The notes: a model not told the origin generated them from the sequence alone. A DNA stretch of 64,000 nt from Symbiodinium natans (GCA_905221605.1 CAJNDS010002256.1:478806-542805), one strand, 5' to 3'. Counted from the first letter of the stretch, positions 31,139 through 42,360 are shown. A program made the numbers and translations.

Positions 31139-31770
31139 TTGCAATTGTTGGCTCCTTCCTTGACTCAGTTGATGCGGGATAGTCATACTTTGGTGGATAG
31201 ATGTTGGCCCCCAATTCCAGAAGGGGGCGTGTGTGTGTGCAGTCTTGAGATATACGACACAACCAGCAGTGCTGCCAAAAAATCAGCACAGAAGAAGACC
31301 AGATGTGACAGCAGTGCGGTGCGAATCAGCCGCTCAATGAGATGTGCCACACTTTCATGCAAACAGCAAGACCACACAGTAAGTTGAGTTGCAAGACGGC
31401 CCGCAGATCCGTACAAGCATTTGTCAGAGCAAGTCCGGTTTAAAGCACATAGTTTCGTGCAGGGGGGGGGGGGGGGGGGGGGCGCAGCCCTTGCTCATGA
31501 CTGCGCCCAACGAAGCTAGTGAGCAGGGGGAAGTGCTAAGGGACGCCTTGTACCTGCAAGTCTGCAAAGAGTTTCATAGCTTGTGACATCTTTGAACTCT
31601 TATGGTGCATGGTCGACAGTCATAATCTTTTGATCTGTGTCGCAGCAATACCTCTGATGAGACAGGATGCTGATCGTTGCATCAGAAGTAGTGAAGCATT
31701 GTGCGCGTTGCGTTACCTTCTCGCGGAGGATGGCTTATCTGCGTGTGTGTGTGTGTGTGTGTGTTTTTTT
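31046..31770. repeat. 725-bp tandem duplication, unit 1
   Basis: From TGCTCGTGTTTGTTGAACGG to the second GT tract. It contains the stop codon used by the secreted protein frame and a run of 21 G (31462-31482). No gene of its own is supported; parallel short frames occur in both units. Confidence 0.95.
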
Positions 31771-32456
31771 TGCTCGTGTTTGTTGAACGGTGTATGCAGT
31801 TTCCAGGCCCTTCTCCGGCTCTTTACTTTTCGCCCCATCGTTCACTCAGTTGATGCGAGATAGTTGCAATTGTTGGCTCCTTCCTTGACTCAGTTGATGC
31901 GGGATAGTCATACTTTGGTGGATAGATGTTGGCCCCCAATTCCAGAAGGGGGCGTGTGTGTGTGCAGTCTTGAGATATACGACACAACCAGCAGTGCTGC
32001 CAAAAAATCAGCACAGAAGAAGACCAGATGTGACAGCAGTGCGGTGCGAATCAGCCGCTCAATGAGATGTGCCACACTTTCATGCAAACAGCAAGACCAC
32101 ACAGTAAGTTGAAGTCAGTTGCAAGACGGCCCGCAGATCCGTACAAGCATTTGTCAGAGCAAGTCCGGTTTAAAGCACATAGTTTCGTGCAGGGGGGCGC
32201 AGCCCTTGCTCATGACTGCGCCCAACGAAGCTAGTGAGCAGGGGGGAAGTGCTAAGGGACGCCTTGTACCTGCAAGTCTGCAAAGAAGTTTCATAGCTTG
32301 TGACATCTTTGAACTCTTATGGTGCATGGTCGACAGTCATAATCTTTTGATCTGTGTCGCAGCAATACCTCTGATGAGACAGGATGCTGATCGTTGCATC
32401 AGAAGTAGTGAAGCATTGTGCGCGTTGCGTTACCTTCTCGCGGAGGATGGCTTATC

Positions 32457-32487
<31 letters not shown>
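31771..32487. repeat. 725-bp tandem duplication, unit 2
   Basis: Nearly identical to unit 1. Differences by eye: six G instead of 21 in the G-run, a five-base insertion near 32111, single-base indels near 32241 and 32287, and a longer final GT tract (32460-32487). Confidence 0.95.
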
Positions 32488-32951
32488 CGGGGTTGTTCAA
32501 AATCGTTGCGTCATGTTGCATCTGCCGCGATCAGTCTACCAATAGTCTACCGATCCATACCGATCCTTCTTTTGCATGTGCTTGCTTCTGTTCCATGGCC
32601 CATGGCGTTGCAGGAGGGCAGCGCCCAGTCTTCTGCCATCGGTGAGACTGGAGTCGCGTGCTCAAGAAGTCGCGCATGTCCATGCATGTCCTTGCCATGC
32701 TGATACTGTAGCAGTGTGCTGGCGTTATCAGTAACCTAAGGCAGGCGGCCCCATGGCGACAAACGCTGTTCAGGCTCATTGTGCAATGATATTGCTCTAT
32801 TTGGCCGTTTTGCCCTATAACATTAGAGATTCTTGCGACGCTGATGATGAAAGACGGTGAGTCTTTTCAGGCGGGCCTCGATGCTGCAGAGCTGACGAGA
32901 AACGACCATGGCACTGTGGAAGAGCAGGCGCGGCACAACCCTGGGCACATG

Positions 32952-33031
32952 ATGAGCATCAGCTGTTGCTGGCCCTGGTGTTGGGACCCAAACCCGGCGC
33001 ATCATGAGCATCAGCTGTTGCTGGCCCTGCT
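32952..33031 (+). repeat. Short direct repeat, 52-bp period
   Basis: ATGAGCATCAGCTGTTGCTG is present at 32952 and 33004. Confidence 0.85.
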
Positions 33032-33039
33032 GGCTCCCA

Positions 33040-33830
33040 GCTGCTACTGGTTTGCAGTGGGCGGTGTTGCTGCGCAGGCGGTCTCTGCTGCAGCTGCCGC
33101 CGGAGCGTTCGCTGAAGCCTTAGCTCTTCGAGGTTCAGTGCTGCTGTCAAACGTCAGGACTCCGTGTCCCTTAAGAGTTCCGGGCCAGTCTCGGAATAGT
33201 TCGCGACTTTCTCCTCCTTTGGTTGCTTGGTGCTCTGACGTCGCCTGCGTGCTTCCAGCCTAAGGAAGTTGCTCGCTACGGGTCGACGCAGGAGGATGCC
33301 CAAGAGAAAGCGCTGGAGGCGAACAGTCGGGGAAGTCCATGTATTGCTTCAGAAAAACCAAGTCCATTCACACACACACACACAGACAGAGCGGACTGTT
33401 GCACAGAAAGAAAGTTTAGGACTTTAGGAGCTTTAGGACTCTGCAGGGGAAGAGAGAGTACTGTACTGTCCCAGTCCTTTGCATCCAGGGCGCCAAACTT
33501 TGTTTGAGGACGTCTGGGAGCTTCTGCATACTGGGCCGAGAATTGTTTGTTTTGTGGCATGATGCAGGCAGCTGAGAGCGTGTACATGAATGCCGGCGGC
33601 CTTCCTCAGAACCAGGCCAACTCCTGAACGTACGTCACAGCGGCAGATGACGCATGCATACGGCTGTGTAGCGGCGAGCTTCTGGGCGTCGAGGCGGTGT
33701 GAAGATGTACCGTAAACTGATTTGGCTTTTGCAGGCTATCGCAGAAGGGGAGAAGGCAGTCAAGCATTTGCCCGAGACGTGCGGAGTTTGGGTTTACATC
33801 TCCTTCGTTGTAGGGAGTATTCAAAGGGAG
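33040..33830 (+). CDS. Candidate multi-exon gene fragment
   Basis: Plus-strand pieces that read as protein, most behind CAG acceptor-like sites: ~33046-33154 (WFAVGGVAAQAVSAAAAAGA, FAEALALRGSVLL), ~33260-33330 (PKEVARYGSTQEDAQEKAL), ~33568-33625 (AAESVYMNAGGLPQNQANS then stop) and ~33736-33830 (AIAEGEKAVKHLPETCGVW, VYISFVVG). They do not all share a frame, so introns or decay must separate them. A CA microsatellite lies at ~33368-33384. No family recognised; boundaries are guesses. Confidence 0.25.
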
Positions 33831-34196
33831 TGAAGCCAAGGAAGGCCCTGGACAAGCAAGGTGGCGAGTTTGCTGGCGGCTTAGCCGGCATGCACCCTTC
33901 GCACCGCAACTGTGCACCATACCTGAGCTAGGTTGGCAGTGACCTTGTTCGAGCAAGGGAGCAGGCCATCCAGAAACAGCAAGGAGTCTTCTCTCATGTC
34001 TCCCTGACATCAGGGGGATGACACGATGGTGGTGGTGACTGAGACCATGGAAGTGGAGGCACCTAGCAGAGCCAAATCATGTCCCAGCCAGCACTCGGAA
34101 GAGCAGGGGAAATCTGACGACGGTCTCAGCATGTGGCACTGGTTGCTGGCCGGCGGCTCAGACCATTCGCCAAGCTCAGCGTCTGAGAAGTTGTAG

Positions 34197-34586
34197 ATGA
34201 TGCTCAGATTGCGGGGACCATTCTGGCCTTGCTGTGCGCTGGCTTCATTTGCCGGGAACTTTCGTATGAACAGGACCCGATGTCGTTTAGAGTGCCTAGA
34301 GTTTCTCAAGGTTTGGCTCGCTGAGGCTTCATCCTGTCCAAGGGCAGCAAGCGAGCCCGCCCTGTCACAGCTGCACGTGGAGTGGAGGCCTCGCCTTGAA
34401 ATTCCCCTCGCAGAAATGCTCCGAATGGTGCGGATGAGTTGCGCGGTTTATTTCGATGTGCCCTTGTTGCTGCCGCCCAGGATAGATGCTGCAGCTAACA
34501 TGCTTCCCAACATTTGTGACAAGCTCCATCCAAAGTCTATCCACACAAAGCAGCCACAAAAGACAGCAGATTGCTTTTGGCATTAA
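34197..34586 (+). CDS. Candidate small ORF
   Basis: ATG-initiated, 129 codons, with an in-frame TAG immediately upstream. Contains ECLEFLKVWLAEASSCPRAA, LEIPLAEMLRMVRMSCAVYF and LPPRIDAAANMLPNICDKLH, which look helical. No recognised domain; could be chance. Confidence 0.22.
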   Translation: MMLRLRGPFWPCCALASFAGNFRMNRTRCRLECLEFLKVWLAEASSCPRAASEPALSQLHVEWRPRLEIPLAEMLRMVRMSCAVYFDVPLLLPPRIDAAANMLPNICDKLHPKSIHTKQPQKTADCFWH

Positions 34587-35590
34587 GGTAGTTTCGTCCT
34601 CGGCTCGGCCAGCACGGCCAGCCAGCTCAAAGGAAGCTTCTTCAGGCTTCGTCACCTCCACTTCACTTTTTCGGCCCGCCTCTTAAACACAATCTCCGAG
34701 ATCCAGGGAGACCTCGCCTCCGACCTCGCCTCACATCGGCTGGGTCCAGCAAAAACCTTCCACAACAAAGGTTTATGCCCCACAGGCGAAGAGAGCTCGA
34801 ATGCGACCGCACTTGCTCCACGCAGATCTTGCTGGTTGGCTAGTTACTCAAGCCGGTAATCCCGCCGGGTCTGGACACTGTTCTTCAATTTGGTCAAGGC
34901 CCGGCAGAAGCATGGCATCATCGGAAGGTTTCTCGCTTCTCGGACAGCTCCCTTGTCGAGCCAGTATACATGTGCAAGTGATCCCACGTTTTTGGCCCCA
35001 ACACAAGCCAACTCGAGAATAGATAAGATGACACCGGTGCCCCCCACAACCTTCCTTTGGGCACAAGCCGACGTTCCTCGCTCTTGCTGTCAGCGATTTA
35101 CGACCCAGAAAGCTGCAACCACACACCGCCGTATCGAGATCCACAGTGGAGTCTTCTAGAGACTGCTTGGATCATGGTTCTGAGGAACCTCCATGGGGCT
35201 GCTTTGCCACTGCTGTGGAAGCAAATATGAAATTGTTTGGGCGCTAGCGAGTGCAGCTTGCTCCGTTGTGAATTTTGGGTGCCGATAAATATGGGACGCC
35301 GGCTGTCGACATGGCTAAAGAAATAAGCGGCTAAACAAGTTGAATCCTTTGTTGTCAGTCAGAGCAGGTCTGAGTGCAGCAAGTGCCACAACATGTAGGG
35401 TTTGCAAGCCTGATCATGCAGAGTAGGTCGCATCTGCGTCACCCAATCGCAGCGCGGACCTTGAGCTTCAGGTGCGGCCCCCTGTATGCTTCAGGGGTTC
35501 ATGCCACGTGAACCAGACTTGCTGATGTGCAATGCTGACAGGTGGTTTCTGAAGATTCTAGAGACGATTGAAACCCTACCGATACCTTAG

Positions 35591-38137
35591 GCTCCATTGA
35601 CTGCTGGAGCAGCCGTTGGTGCTGCTGCGGCACCCGTGCTGTCGCAGCAGTGCGCTTTCGCCCTCCGCAAATGACTAGGGTAGTAGATGGTAATAGGTTC
35701 TTTGCATACTTGCATACAATTCTCAGCAACACTCACCAACGACCTTGGCATTGCAGGTACCGTTTCCTGTCGAGTGCCAACTCCCAAGGCCTGCAGCAGG
35801 TATTGCCGGTATTGCCTTGATATGTCCGATGTTGCGACGTGGCCGGGTTGCATGCACAACAAAGCCGGAGTTTACAGGCTACCAAGTTGGGGCGCCCATG
35901 GAGGGTGCCGGGATGGTGGCTCAACCAGCGCGCACCTTTGAGAGTTTGGAAATTGGATGAAATTGGAAAATGCGAAGGTTCTATCACCTACGTACCGGGA
36001 AGCGAGCAGTGCACACCGCATGCTCTGTGCCAAGGGGTCCAGCGTCGCGATGCGGGCTGGGGCTGCCATGCCCATGCCCATGACAACAGCAGCTCCTCCT
36101 GTCAGCCGCTTAGCAAGTAGTGAGCTGTCAAAGCTTACTGCAGCACAGGCATGCCAAGGGTCAGACAAGCATAGCAGCTCGATAGGGCACTGCTTGGGGA
36201 AGAAAGAACCGTAGCTCGCTTACCTAGCTAGCTCCATCGAGAAAGCTCATTCACGGCAGGCTTTGTGAGCTGTAATGTGTCAACACTGCAGCTCAATCTT
36301 ACAGGACAGACCTTGAACAGATCAAAGGCATTGACGTCGGAAACCACACACATGCTCAATATTTCCGGATGCATGTTGGGACCGAAGGCTGGAGGCTACA
36401 CCTCTGCTGCACGTGTTGCCGCCTCAGCCGAGTCAACTTCGAGGAAGTGGACGGCATGTCGTCTTGTTTCGGTGCAGGCTGGAACGGCTGGCGGTTATAT
36501 CCCCGCCGCAACCGGTGATGCCGCAGCCGCTGATACCTCAGCCGCAGCAACTGACAATGAGTTGACAGCAACTATCCCCCAAGTTGGGGCACCCATGGAG
36601 GGTGCCGGGATGGTGGCTCAACCAGCGCGCACCTTTGAGAGTTTAGAAATTTGATGAAATTGGAAAATGTGGAAATTCTATCACCTACTTACCGGGAAGC
36701 GAGCAGTGCACACCGCATGCTCTGTGCCAAGGGGTCCAGCGCCGCGATGCTGGCTGGGGCTGCCATGCCCATGCCCATGACAACAGCTTCTCCTCCTGCC
36801 AGCAGCTTAGCAAGTCGTGAGCTCGTTGTCAAAGCTCGCTGCAGCAAAGGCATGCCAAAGGTCCAGCAAGCATAGCAGTTCCACCGCCCGGCAATGCTTG
36901 CAACCATGCCTGCCCAGTCCAAAGGGTCTAAGAAGAATGAAGGAGCTCGACAGGGCACTGCTTGGGGAAGACAGAACCGTAGTTAGCTCCATCGAGAGAG
37001 CTCATTCACGGCAGGCTTTGTGAGCTGTAATGTGTCAACACTGCACCTCAAAATAAATCTTACAGGACAGAATAGGACAGACCTTGAACAGATCAAAGGC
37101 ATTGACGTCGGAAACCACACACATGCTCAATATTTCCGGATGCATGTTGGGACCGAAGGCTGGAGGCTACACCTCTGCTGCACGTGTTGCCGCCTCAGCC
37201 GCGTCAACTTCGAGGAAGTGGACGGCATGTCGTCTTGTCTCGGTGCAGGCTGGAACGGCTGGAGGTTATATCCCCGCCGCAACCGGTGATGCCGCAGCCG
37301 CTGATACCTCAGCAGCAGCAACTGACAATGAGTTGACAGCAAATGGGGTTTCCGGACATAGGGGTACCATGGGTACCTTATTGGGGGTCCTTGTAAAAAT
37401 GGGAATCCTGCTCTTTGGGGGTCTATATCAAACATCCTCTGTGTCGGTTCAGGCCGGCGCCTATCTCCCTGCGGCTTCTGCTGGGAGCTCAAAACCGCTC
37501 TGTGACATCCTACAGTAAACCCCAAAAAGTTGGAAACCTTTTTGAGGACAAGTAGTGCTGGGAGTCCCTACACTTTACTCTCAGGCTAGGCTTCTACTAT
37601 ATTACAGTGCATCCCGCGGTCTCCCAACCTGGCATATGCCGCAGCGGTCCTTCTCATCTCAGGCTGCGGCCTCGGTGCCCATGGAGCCGATGATGGCTCC
37701 CTCCTCAGCGAGATCGCCTTGCACCCCTAACCCCTAAACCCCTAAACCCCTAAACCCCTAAACCCCTAAACCCCTAAACCCCTAAACCCCTAAACCCTAA
37801 ACCCTAAATCCTTGCCTTGGCCAAGGCCGGAAGCTCCGCAGCACAGGCACCCTTTGGCGTGACTTCCTACTTCCTTCTCATGAGAATCCAGACCCCTGGG
37901 AGGATCCAAAAAGTAGGTCCCCTTAAGGGTTCCTCAGAATGACCCAATAACAGTGTAGGGCACTATTTGGGGGCTCTACTTTTTGGATCCTCCCAGGGGT
38001 CTCGGAAGTGAAGGATGCAGCATGCCCCCTGAATGCTGTGCAGGGGCCAGCGATCGACTGTCCAGTCTGCGGCAACGTGTTTGCTTTCGACAGCGTCTTC
38101 TGCAGAAAGTGCGGCAACAAGCGGCCGGAGAACTGAA
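35591..38137 (+). CDS. Probable multi-exon gene of repeated Gly/Ala/Pro exons ending in a zinc ribbon
   Basis: Short plus-strand blocks share a motif style: APLTAGAAVGAAAAPVLSQQ (35591), QVGAPMEGAGMVAQPAR (~35883 and ~36580), KAGGYTSAARVAAS (36385, repeated in the second unit), VQAGTAGGYIPAATGD (~36472, ~37248), AGAYLPAASAGSS (37453), AAASVPMEPMMAPSSAR (37663), and the final Cys4 exon (38045-38137). Many begin at CAG acceptor-like sites. Ala/Gly/Pro-rich linkers before a C-terminal CxxC...CRKCG ribbon recur in dinoflagellate proteins as I recall them. The 5' end is not identified and exon boundaries are approximate. Function unknown; the ribbon suggests protein or nucleic-acid contact. Confidence 0.45.
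35883..36579. repeat. ~0.7 kb tandem duplication, unit 1
   Basis: Starts CAAGTTGGGGCGCCCATGGA. Holds the PMEGAGMVAQPAR block, the KAGGY and AGTAGGYIPAAT blocks and intervening sequence. Confidence 0.9.
36580..37342. repeat. ~0.7 kb tandem duplication, unit 2
   Basis: Starts CAAGTTGGGGCACCCATGGA and follows unit 1 closely, with about 70 extra bases at 36881-36952. It ends where the F1 element fragment begins, exactly where a third copy would have started. Confidence 0.9.
37343..37440 (+). mobile_element. Short TIR element, family F1, copy 3 (right end missing)
   Basis: GGGGTTTCCGGACATAGGGG, then GGTACCTTATTGGGGGTCCT and TTTGGGGGTCTATA align with the left two thirds of the copy at 14784. The right terminal repeat is absent. 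The plus-strand frame 37084-37518 stays open through it. Confidence 0.65.
37733..37808 (-). repeat. Telomere-like array with an 8-bp CCCCTAAA unit
   Basis: About eight CCCCTAAA units followed by two CCCTAAA. All other arrays in this window use the 7-bp unit. It lies between the last two proposed exons of the gene. Confidence 0.95.
37890..38003. mobile_element. Short TIR element with 27-bp perfect terminal repeats (family F4)
   Basis: Left end AGACCCCTGGGAGGATCC then AAAAAGTAG; right end is its exact reverse complement. Total length 114 bp. Internal ACTATTTGGGGGCTC resembles the F1 interior. It ends 41 bp before the final exon, so it would form part of the last intron. Confidence 0.85.
38045..38137 (+). 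CDS. C-terminal zinc-ribbon exon
   Basis: After GCTGTGCAG, the frame reads GPAIDCPVCGNVFAFDS then VFCRKCGNKRPEN and stops at 38135-38137. The CxxC-x10-CxxC spacing with FCRKCG is a classic four-cysteine zinc site and matches a C-terminal motif common in dinoflagellate proteins as I recall. The 30-residue frame is short but its cysteine pattern, the stop after KRPEN and the upstream acceptor all agree. Confidence 0.65.
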
Positions 38138-39088
38138 CAAGCAGCTGGGCATAATTTAATGTGGGACTTGCTGCTCCCTTGCGGGAATCCTTCTCGTGCT
38201 TCAGAACGGGAGAAAGGGAAAGCAGGAGGGGAGATAATTGTGTACTTTACCTCCGTGGAAGCGATGCCTTCACTGTCAAGGCTGTTCCAGGACTTTCCAC
38301 GAAGTAAAAAGGACTTAAACGGAACACAGAGGTGTCAAAAACGGATGTGCAGTAAAACATGGGAGGCGCAGGAAGATTGCACAGGACGATTCATGGTTGA
38401 GTTGCGGACCTGCTTCATCACCTAGGATTGAGCTCTAAGGGGAATGGGTTTTGGATGACAATCGGCAATATTCTTGAGCACATCAGCTGTTAATCCGAGT
38501 AGAGCGCGCGCAGTGCCATTCAATGGGATTCGGGACTGCCCGTCTGGTAAGATGGGCCCATGGTGGAGTCATGTTCAGTGGCTTTGCCAAACAGCTGCCG
38601 GTGTCTTTCGGGGTGTGAAACATTCTGTGACAGCAGCAAACCTCGCACCGTTGGCGCCACAAGCAATAGAGCTGTCAAAATGCAGTTTCGTCAGCTAAGG
38701 TCAAAAACAGGCTTGGAGTCACGCGGCTCCCAGCAAAATCGCTGGGGTCGAGAGGATGTGTGCTGTGCAGGAATCGGGGTCCTCTGCAGGCCTGAAGGTT
38801 TACATGTTGCAGCAGTCTTCAAGGTACGTTCCTGCACGGTCACTTTCTCTAGCCACTGGCAAGTGAGTAACGTGCCCACAGCGGCCTACAGATTTGCCGG
38901 TCTTTCGAAAAATTTTGTGGCACGGCCGAGTACGCCGGCTATGCTAATGTCCTGTGCAAAAACCTCGCCTCGTCTTCCCAATGAGGAGAGACGGGCACCA
39001 TTTGGCACCGAAGCTTGCGCCTACATTTTGCAAAAAGCACCGTCTGCCTCAGCGTTCCCGTGCAACCTGGCTCTTTCCGCGCGGCGGT
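38138..39088. other. No supported gene
   Basis: Frames present on both strands, none favoured. Confidence 0.4.
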
Positions 39089-39430
39089 ATGGCTGCAGGT
39101 TCGGCGCTCGACCGCCTCGCAGAGCTGGCTGGCAATTGCCGACTAGAGAATTTAGAGAATGAGATTGCAGCATTTCTTGGCCTGTTGCGCTTCATACATG
39201 GCATTCTCCTGCTCCTGATGCAACAGCATCCTCAGGATGCCTCAAGTGATTCAAGTGCCAACTGTATATCAACTTGCCAGGTCCAGAGACGGCGAGCCGA
39301 AAATTGGCGGGGGCGGCTTGTCAGCAGAAAGCACAAGTGCACCTGGCGGGCTCCCAGCAGCATATTGCAATTCTCACGAAGTTTGCAGAGTGGATTCGGG
39401 AATTCTGAAGATCGAATCCAGCAGCATTAA
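39089..39430 (+). CDS. Candidate small ORF, helical N-terminus
   Basis: ATG-initiated, 113 codons: MAAGSALDRLAELAGNCRLE, NLENEIAAFLGLLRFIHGIL, LLLMQQHPQDASSDS, then a basic, Ser-rich second half (QRRRAENWRGRLVSRKHK). The start is amphipathic and protein-like. The frame is open further upstream without a better start. Unrecognised; could be the first exon of a longer gene. Confidence 0.3.
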   Translation: MAAGSALDRLAELAGNCRLENLENEIAAFLGLLRFIHGILLLLMQQHPQDASSDSSANCISTCQVQRRRAENWRGRLVSRKHKCTWRAPSSILQFSRSLQSGFGNSEDRIQQH

Positions 39431-39777
39431 GCTCGTGATACTTAAGGGAAGCGATTAAGCTGCCAAGGCCGTGCCAGCACGACACATTATCGACGTTTTT
39501 GTTGTGATCAGAGTCCTGCTAGGAGTCCTGACATACATGACATGTCCGACTGCTTTCACTAAAAAAATGCAGCAGCAAAGGCTGCCACAGCTGTTGACAA
39601 GAAAAACTCCCGCTTTGGAAATCACAATGCAACTGATTATCGCTCTACTGTTCCCCGCTCGCAGGTTGGGGATGAGGTGGACGCTGCAGGCGGCACATGA
39701 CAGCGATTAGCGAGGATTGCTCGTGGCTCTCACATCTGTCGGCAACATACGCGTGATCAATAGCACTCACATTTCCG

Positions 39778-39797
39778 CACTATACTATATAGTGCAG
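39778..39797. repeat. Short palindrome
   Basis: GCACTATACTATATAGTGC: CACTATA and TATAGTG arms. Similar to the palindrome at 42302-42360. Confidence 0.6.
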
Positions 39798-40311
39798 CAG
39801 CTGGGTTGCAAATCATAGCTTTCAGCGCAGATTGCGTGGACGATCCTCCAGAAGCCTTGGGCTCGGCCTTGCCACAGCGAGCTATGGCATTAGCAGATTC
39901 TGACATGATTCTGACATGAGGGGTCTTACGTCATGTGTTGAATCGGACAACCCAAACCGAAGAATCCCGTTGGCAAAGCCTGCACACACTCCAAAGCTCA
40001 TTCTGACGTCAGAATGTCTGTAGGCACCCGAAAGCGTGGGCAGAGTGGCGGCTACCACTTTTTGTTCACAGTGCTCTATGCAACAGTGCTCGACGCACAC
40101 TTGCAAATCAGCAGAGCAGCTCAGGCTCCACCGGAATTGAGCCAAAGGACTGGAGCCCTCCAAATGGCTGTTCGCTGCAAGCAACTGGCAGTACCTCTCT
40201 TTGAATGCACGTTGAAAGTGCACTAAATAGTCCAGTCAGCTCTAGACGGATGACAAGTCAAGCTGCCGGACACATGTTGTACAAGATCAGGGGCAGTACT
40301 GGGGAATCGCA

Positions 40312-40554
40312 ATGTCCGCTGAAAGGACTCAGGAGCTGCTCGAATCAGCCAGCTTTCCATCTGCGCCAGCTGTCGCAGATTCACCGACTGCCCCTACAGA
40401 GGACTGCGCATGCTTGCAATTCGGGACACGTGCATGTGAAGCAAAAGAGCCTACACAACTGGGCAGGGTAGCAACAGCAGCAGCAACACCAGCAGAACAT
40501 ACAAAAAACAACAGCGTCGCAGTCTCAGCATCGTCATCGTTGCCATGCTTCTAA
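40312..40554 (+). CDS. Candidate small ORF
   Basis: ATG-initiated, 80 codons, Ala/Ser/Thr-rich: MSAERTQELLESASFPSAPA, VADSPTAPTEDCACLQFGTR, ACEAKEPTQLGRVATAAATP. No domain. Low-complexity composition gives limited support. Confidence 0.22.
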   Translation: MSAERTQELLESASFPSAPAVADSPTAPTEDCACLQFGTRACEAKEPTQLGRVATAAATPAEHTKNNSVAVSASSSLPCF

Positions 40555-41380
40555 TCGTTTCCATCAGCTGTATGTGACAGCATGAAGCAACGGGTACTCG
40601 CACTCAGAAACCCATCGGAGCAGAATTCTGCCGAGCCTTACCACAAGATGGCCTCAACAGCTCTAGTAACATGAGTCGCTACCTTTGCGTTGTTTTACAC
40701 GCATGGGAAAAGCACCAACACACCGTGCAGGAGCGGCGGGAGAATGCTGGAGTCTTGTACGACTCGGATGAAGAGCTCCCGTGCGCAACGCCCTGAGTGA
40801 TTTGAACAGCGCGCTGTGTCTGTACCAGTAGCCTGGGCTTTAAAGTCGTGTTGTCATGAGAAACGAAACTGTTTGACATGATTCTGCTTCATGCAGTAGG
40901 TATGTACTTCAGCGTGATAAGCAACCGACGGGTTCCCCCCTCGCATGGCCACAACATCAGATGGATGTTCATGACCTCTGTCCTCTGAAATTGGATGTCA
41001 ACGGCTTTGTTTTGTCAGACCTGTCAGCACTCATGGCTAAATTGCGGTAACACAGGCCAGCTTTATAGCGAGACGGCTTCACAGCCAACAAGTTCAAGCA
41101 TACATCGTCGAAAGCAGCAGACCCCAAAGCATCATCCATTGAGGAATGTGCCCCCTCACTGCTCAGTTGACAAGATAAAAGAAGGGATGCTGTACTCCCT
41201 CCGCATCTGGCCTCTCCTAGTTAGACGCGTGCTATCTTCTCTCTCGTGCTATCGTCGTCATTGACCCCTGCTACGAGTTCTTCATCTTAGGCCCCGCCTG
41301 AGGAGGCGTCGCAAGGCAAGGAGGACAAGCAGACAGCAGTGTGCGAAGGGTCTCGGGTTGAGGGATTCGGGTTAGAAACA
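40555..41380. other. No supported gene
   Basis: Short frames only. Confidence 0.4.
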
Positions 41381-41526
41381 ATGGGGTGAGGGTTTAGGGT
41401 TTCGGATGTCAACTGTCAACTCAAGGAACAAGCTGCCGGAAAGCTGCAGGACTGCCTCCCAGAGGTCGAATGGTCATTGGAGCTGATGGAAGCCTCGGTC
41501 TTCTCTGCAGGACGGGGTGGCCCTGG

Positions 41527-41624
41527 CTTAGGGTTTAGGGTTTAGGGTTTAGGGTTTAGGGTTTAGGGTTTAGGGTTTAGGGTTTAGGGTTTAGGGTTTA
41601 GGGTTTAGGGTTTAGGGTTTAGGG
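41527..41624 (+). repeat. Longest interstitial TTTAGGG array
   Basis: About 14 perfect head-to-tail TTTAGGG units. Smaller relics flank it at 41389-41402, 41854-41877 and 42187-42199. Confidence 0.97.
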
Positions 41625-42301
41625 CCCACGAATGCATCTCTTCGAATTTCACAGGTTCGACCTCGTCATTGAGCCTCAGTGACTCACTTGGCCTCGCTGG
41701 CTTGGTACTGCAAAACGTCCCGAGGGCAATCAAACTCCAAACCCCCTAAACCCGAGAGGTCACGGATTGCTGCTGCTGCCAGGTCGACGACCGAATATGC
41801 CAAAGGCGCCAGTTGAAGGCGAAGGAGACCTGTCTCCACTCCTGGCCGGAGTCCTAGGGTTTAGGGTTTAGGGTTTCTGCTGGGCGGTATCCGGCATGAA
41901 AGCAAGCAAAGGTTCCAGCATGCCTATACAGAACTCTGCCCAGGCACCAGGCGAGGCCTTTGCGCGCGAGGACAGCCCATATTGCTCAATGCTTTTCCAG
42001 CAAGACAAAGCCTTCAGCCCATGTCAGAGGAGCTGTCAGCATTTTTTGCATCGTCCATGGCTTCCGAAGGTGGGTGGGGACGGTGGATGCATGCGCCCTG
42101 TTCGGGCAAGAGGGTCGGAGACCAAAGCCACTGTAGCGTCGAGCTTCTTCAATGTTACTCCAGCCTCAAATATCAGCAGGGCTTCAGGTTTAGGGTTTCT
42201 CCGCAGGAGAGACATAGTTTCGGTCAACAAGATTCCTAGAAGGCCTGGACACCGCCTGCCGACGTCCTCTGATCTGAAGGTAGCAGACAAGTGCCTGGTT
42301 T

Positions 42302-42360
42302 ACACTATAAGATACTATATGATACTGTACTGGCTTTAAAAGTAGGTATCATATAGTGTC
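42302..42360. repeat. AT-rich imperfect palindrome
   Basis: ACTATATGATAC on the left pairs with GTATCATATAGT on the right, across a ~20-bp loop. A second hairpin, AGAAACCTG/CAGGTTTCT, follows at ~42406-42431. Confidence 0.6.
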
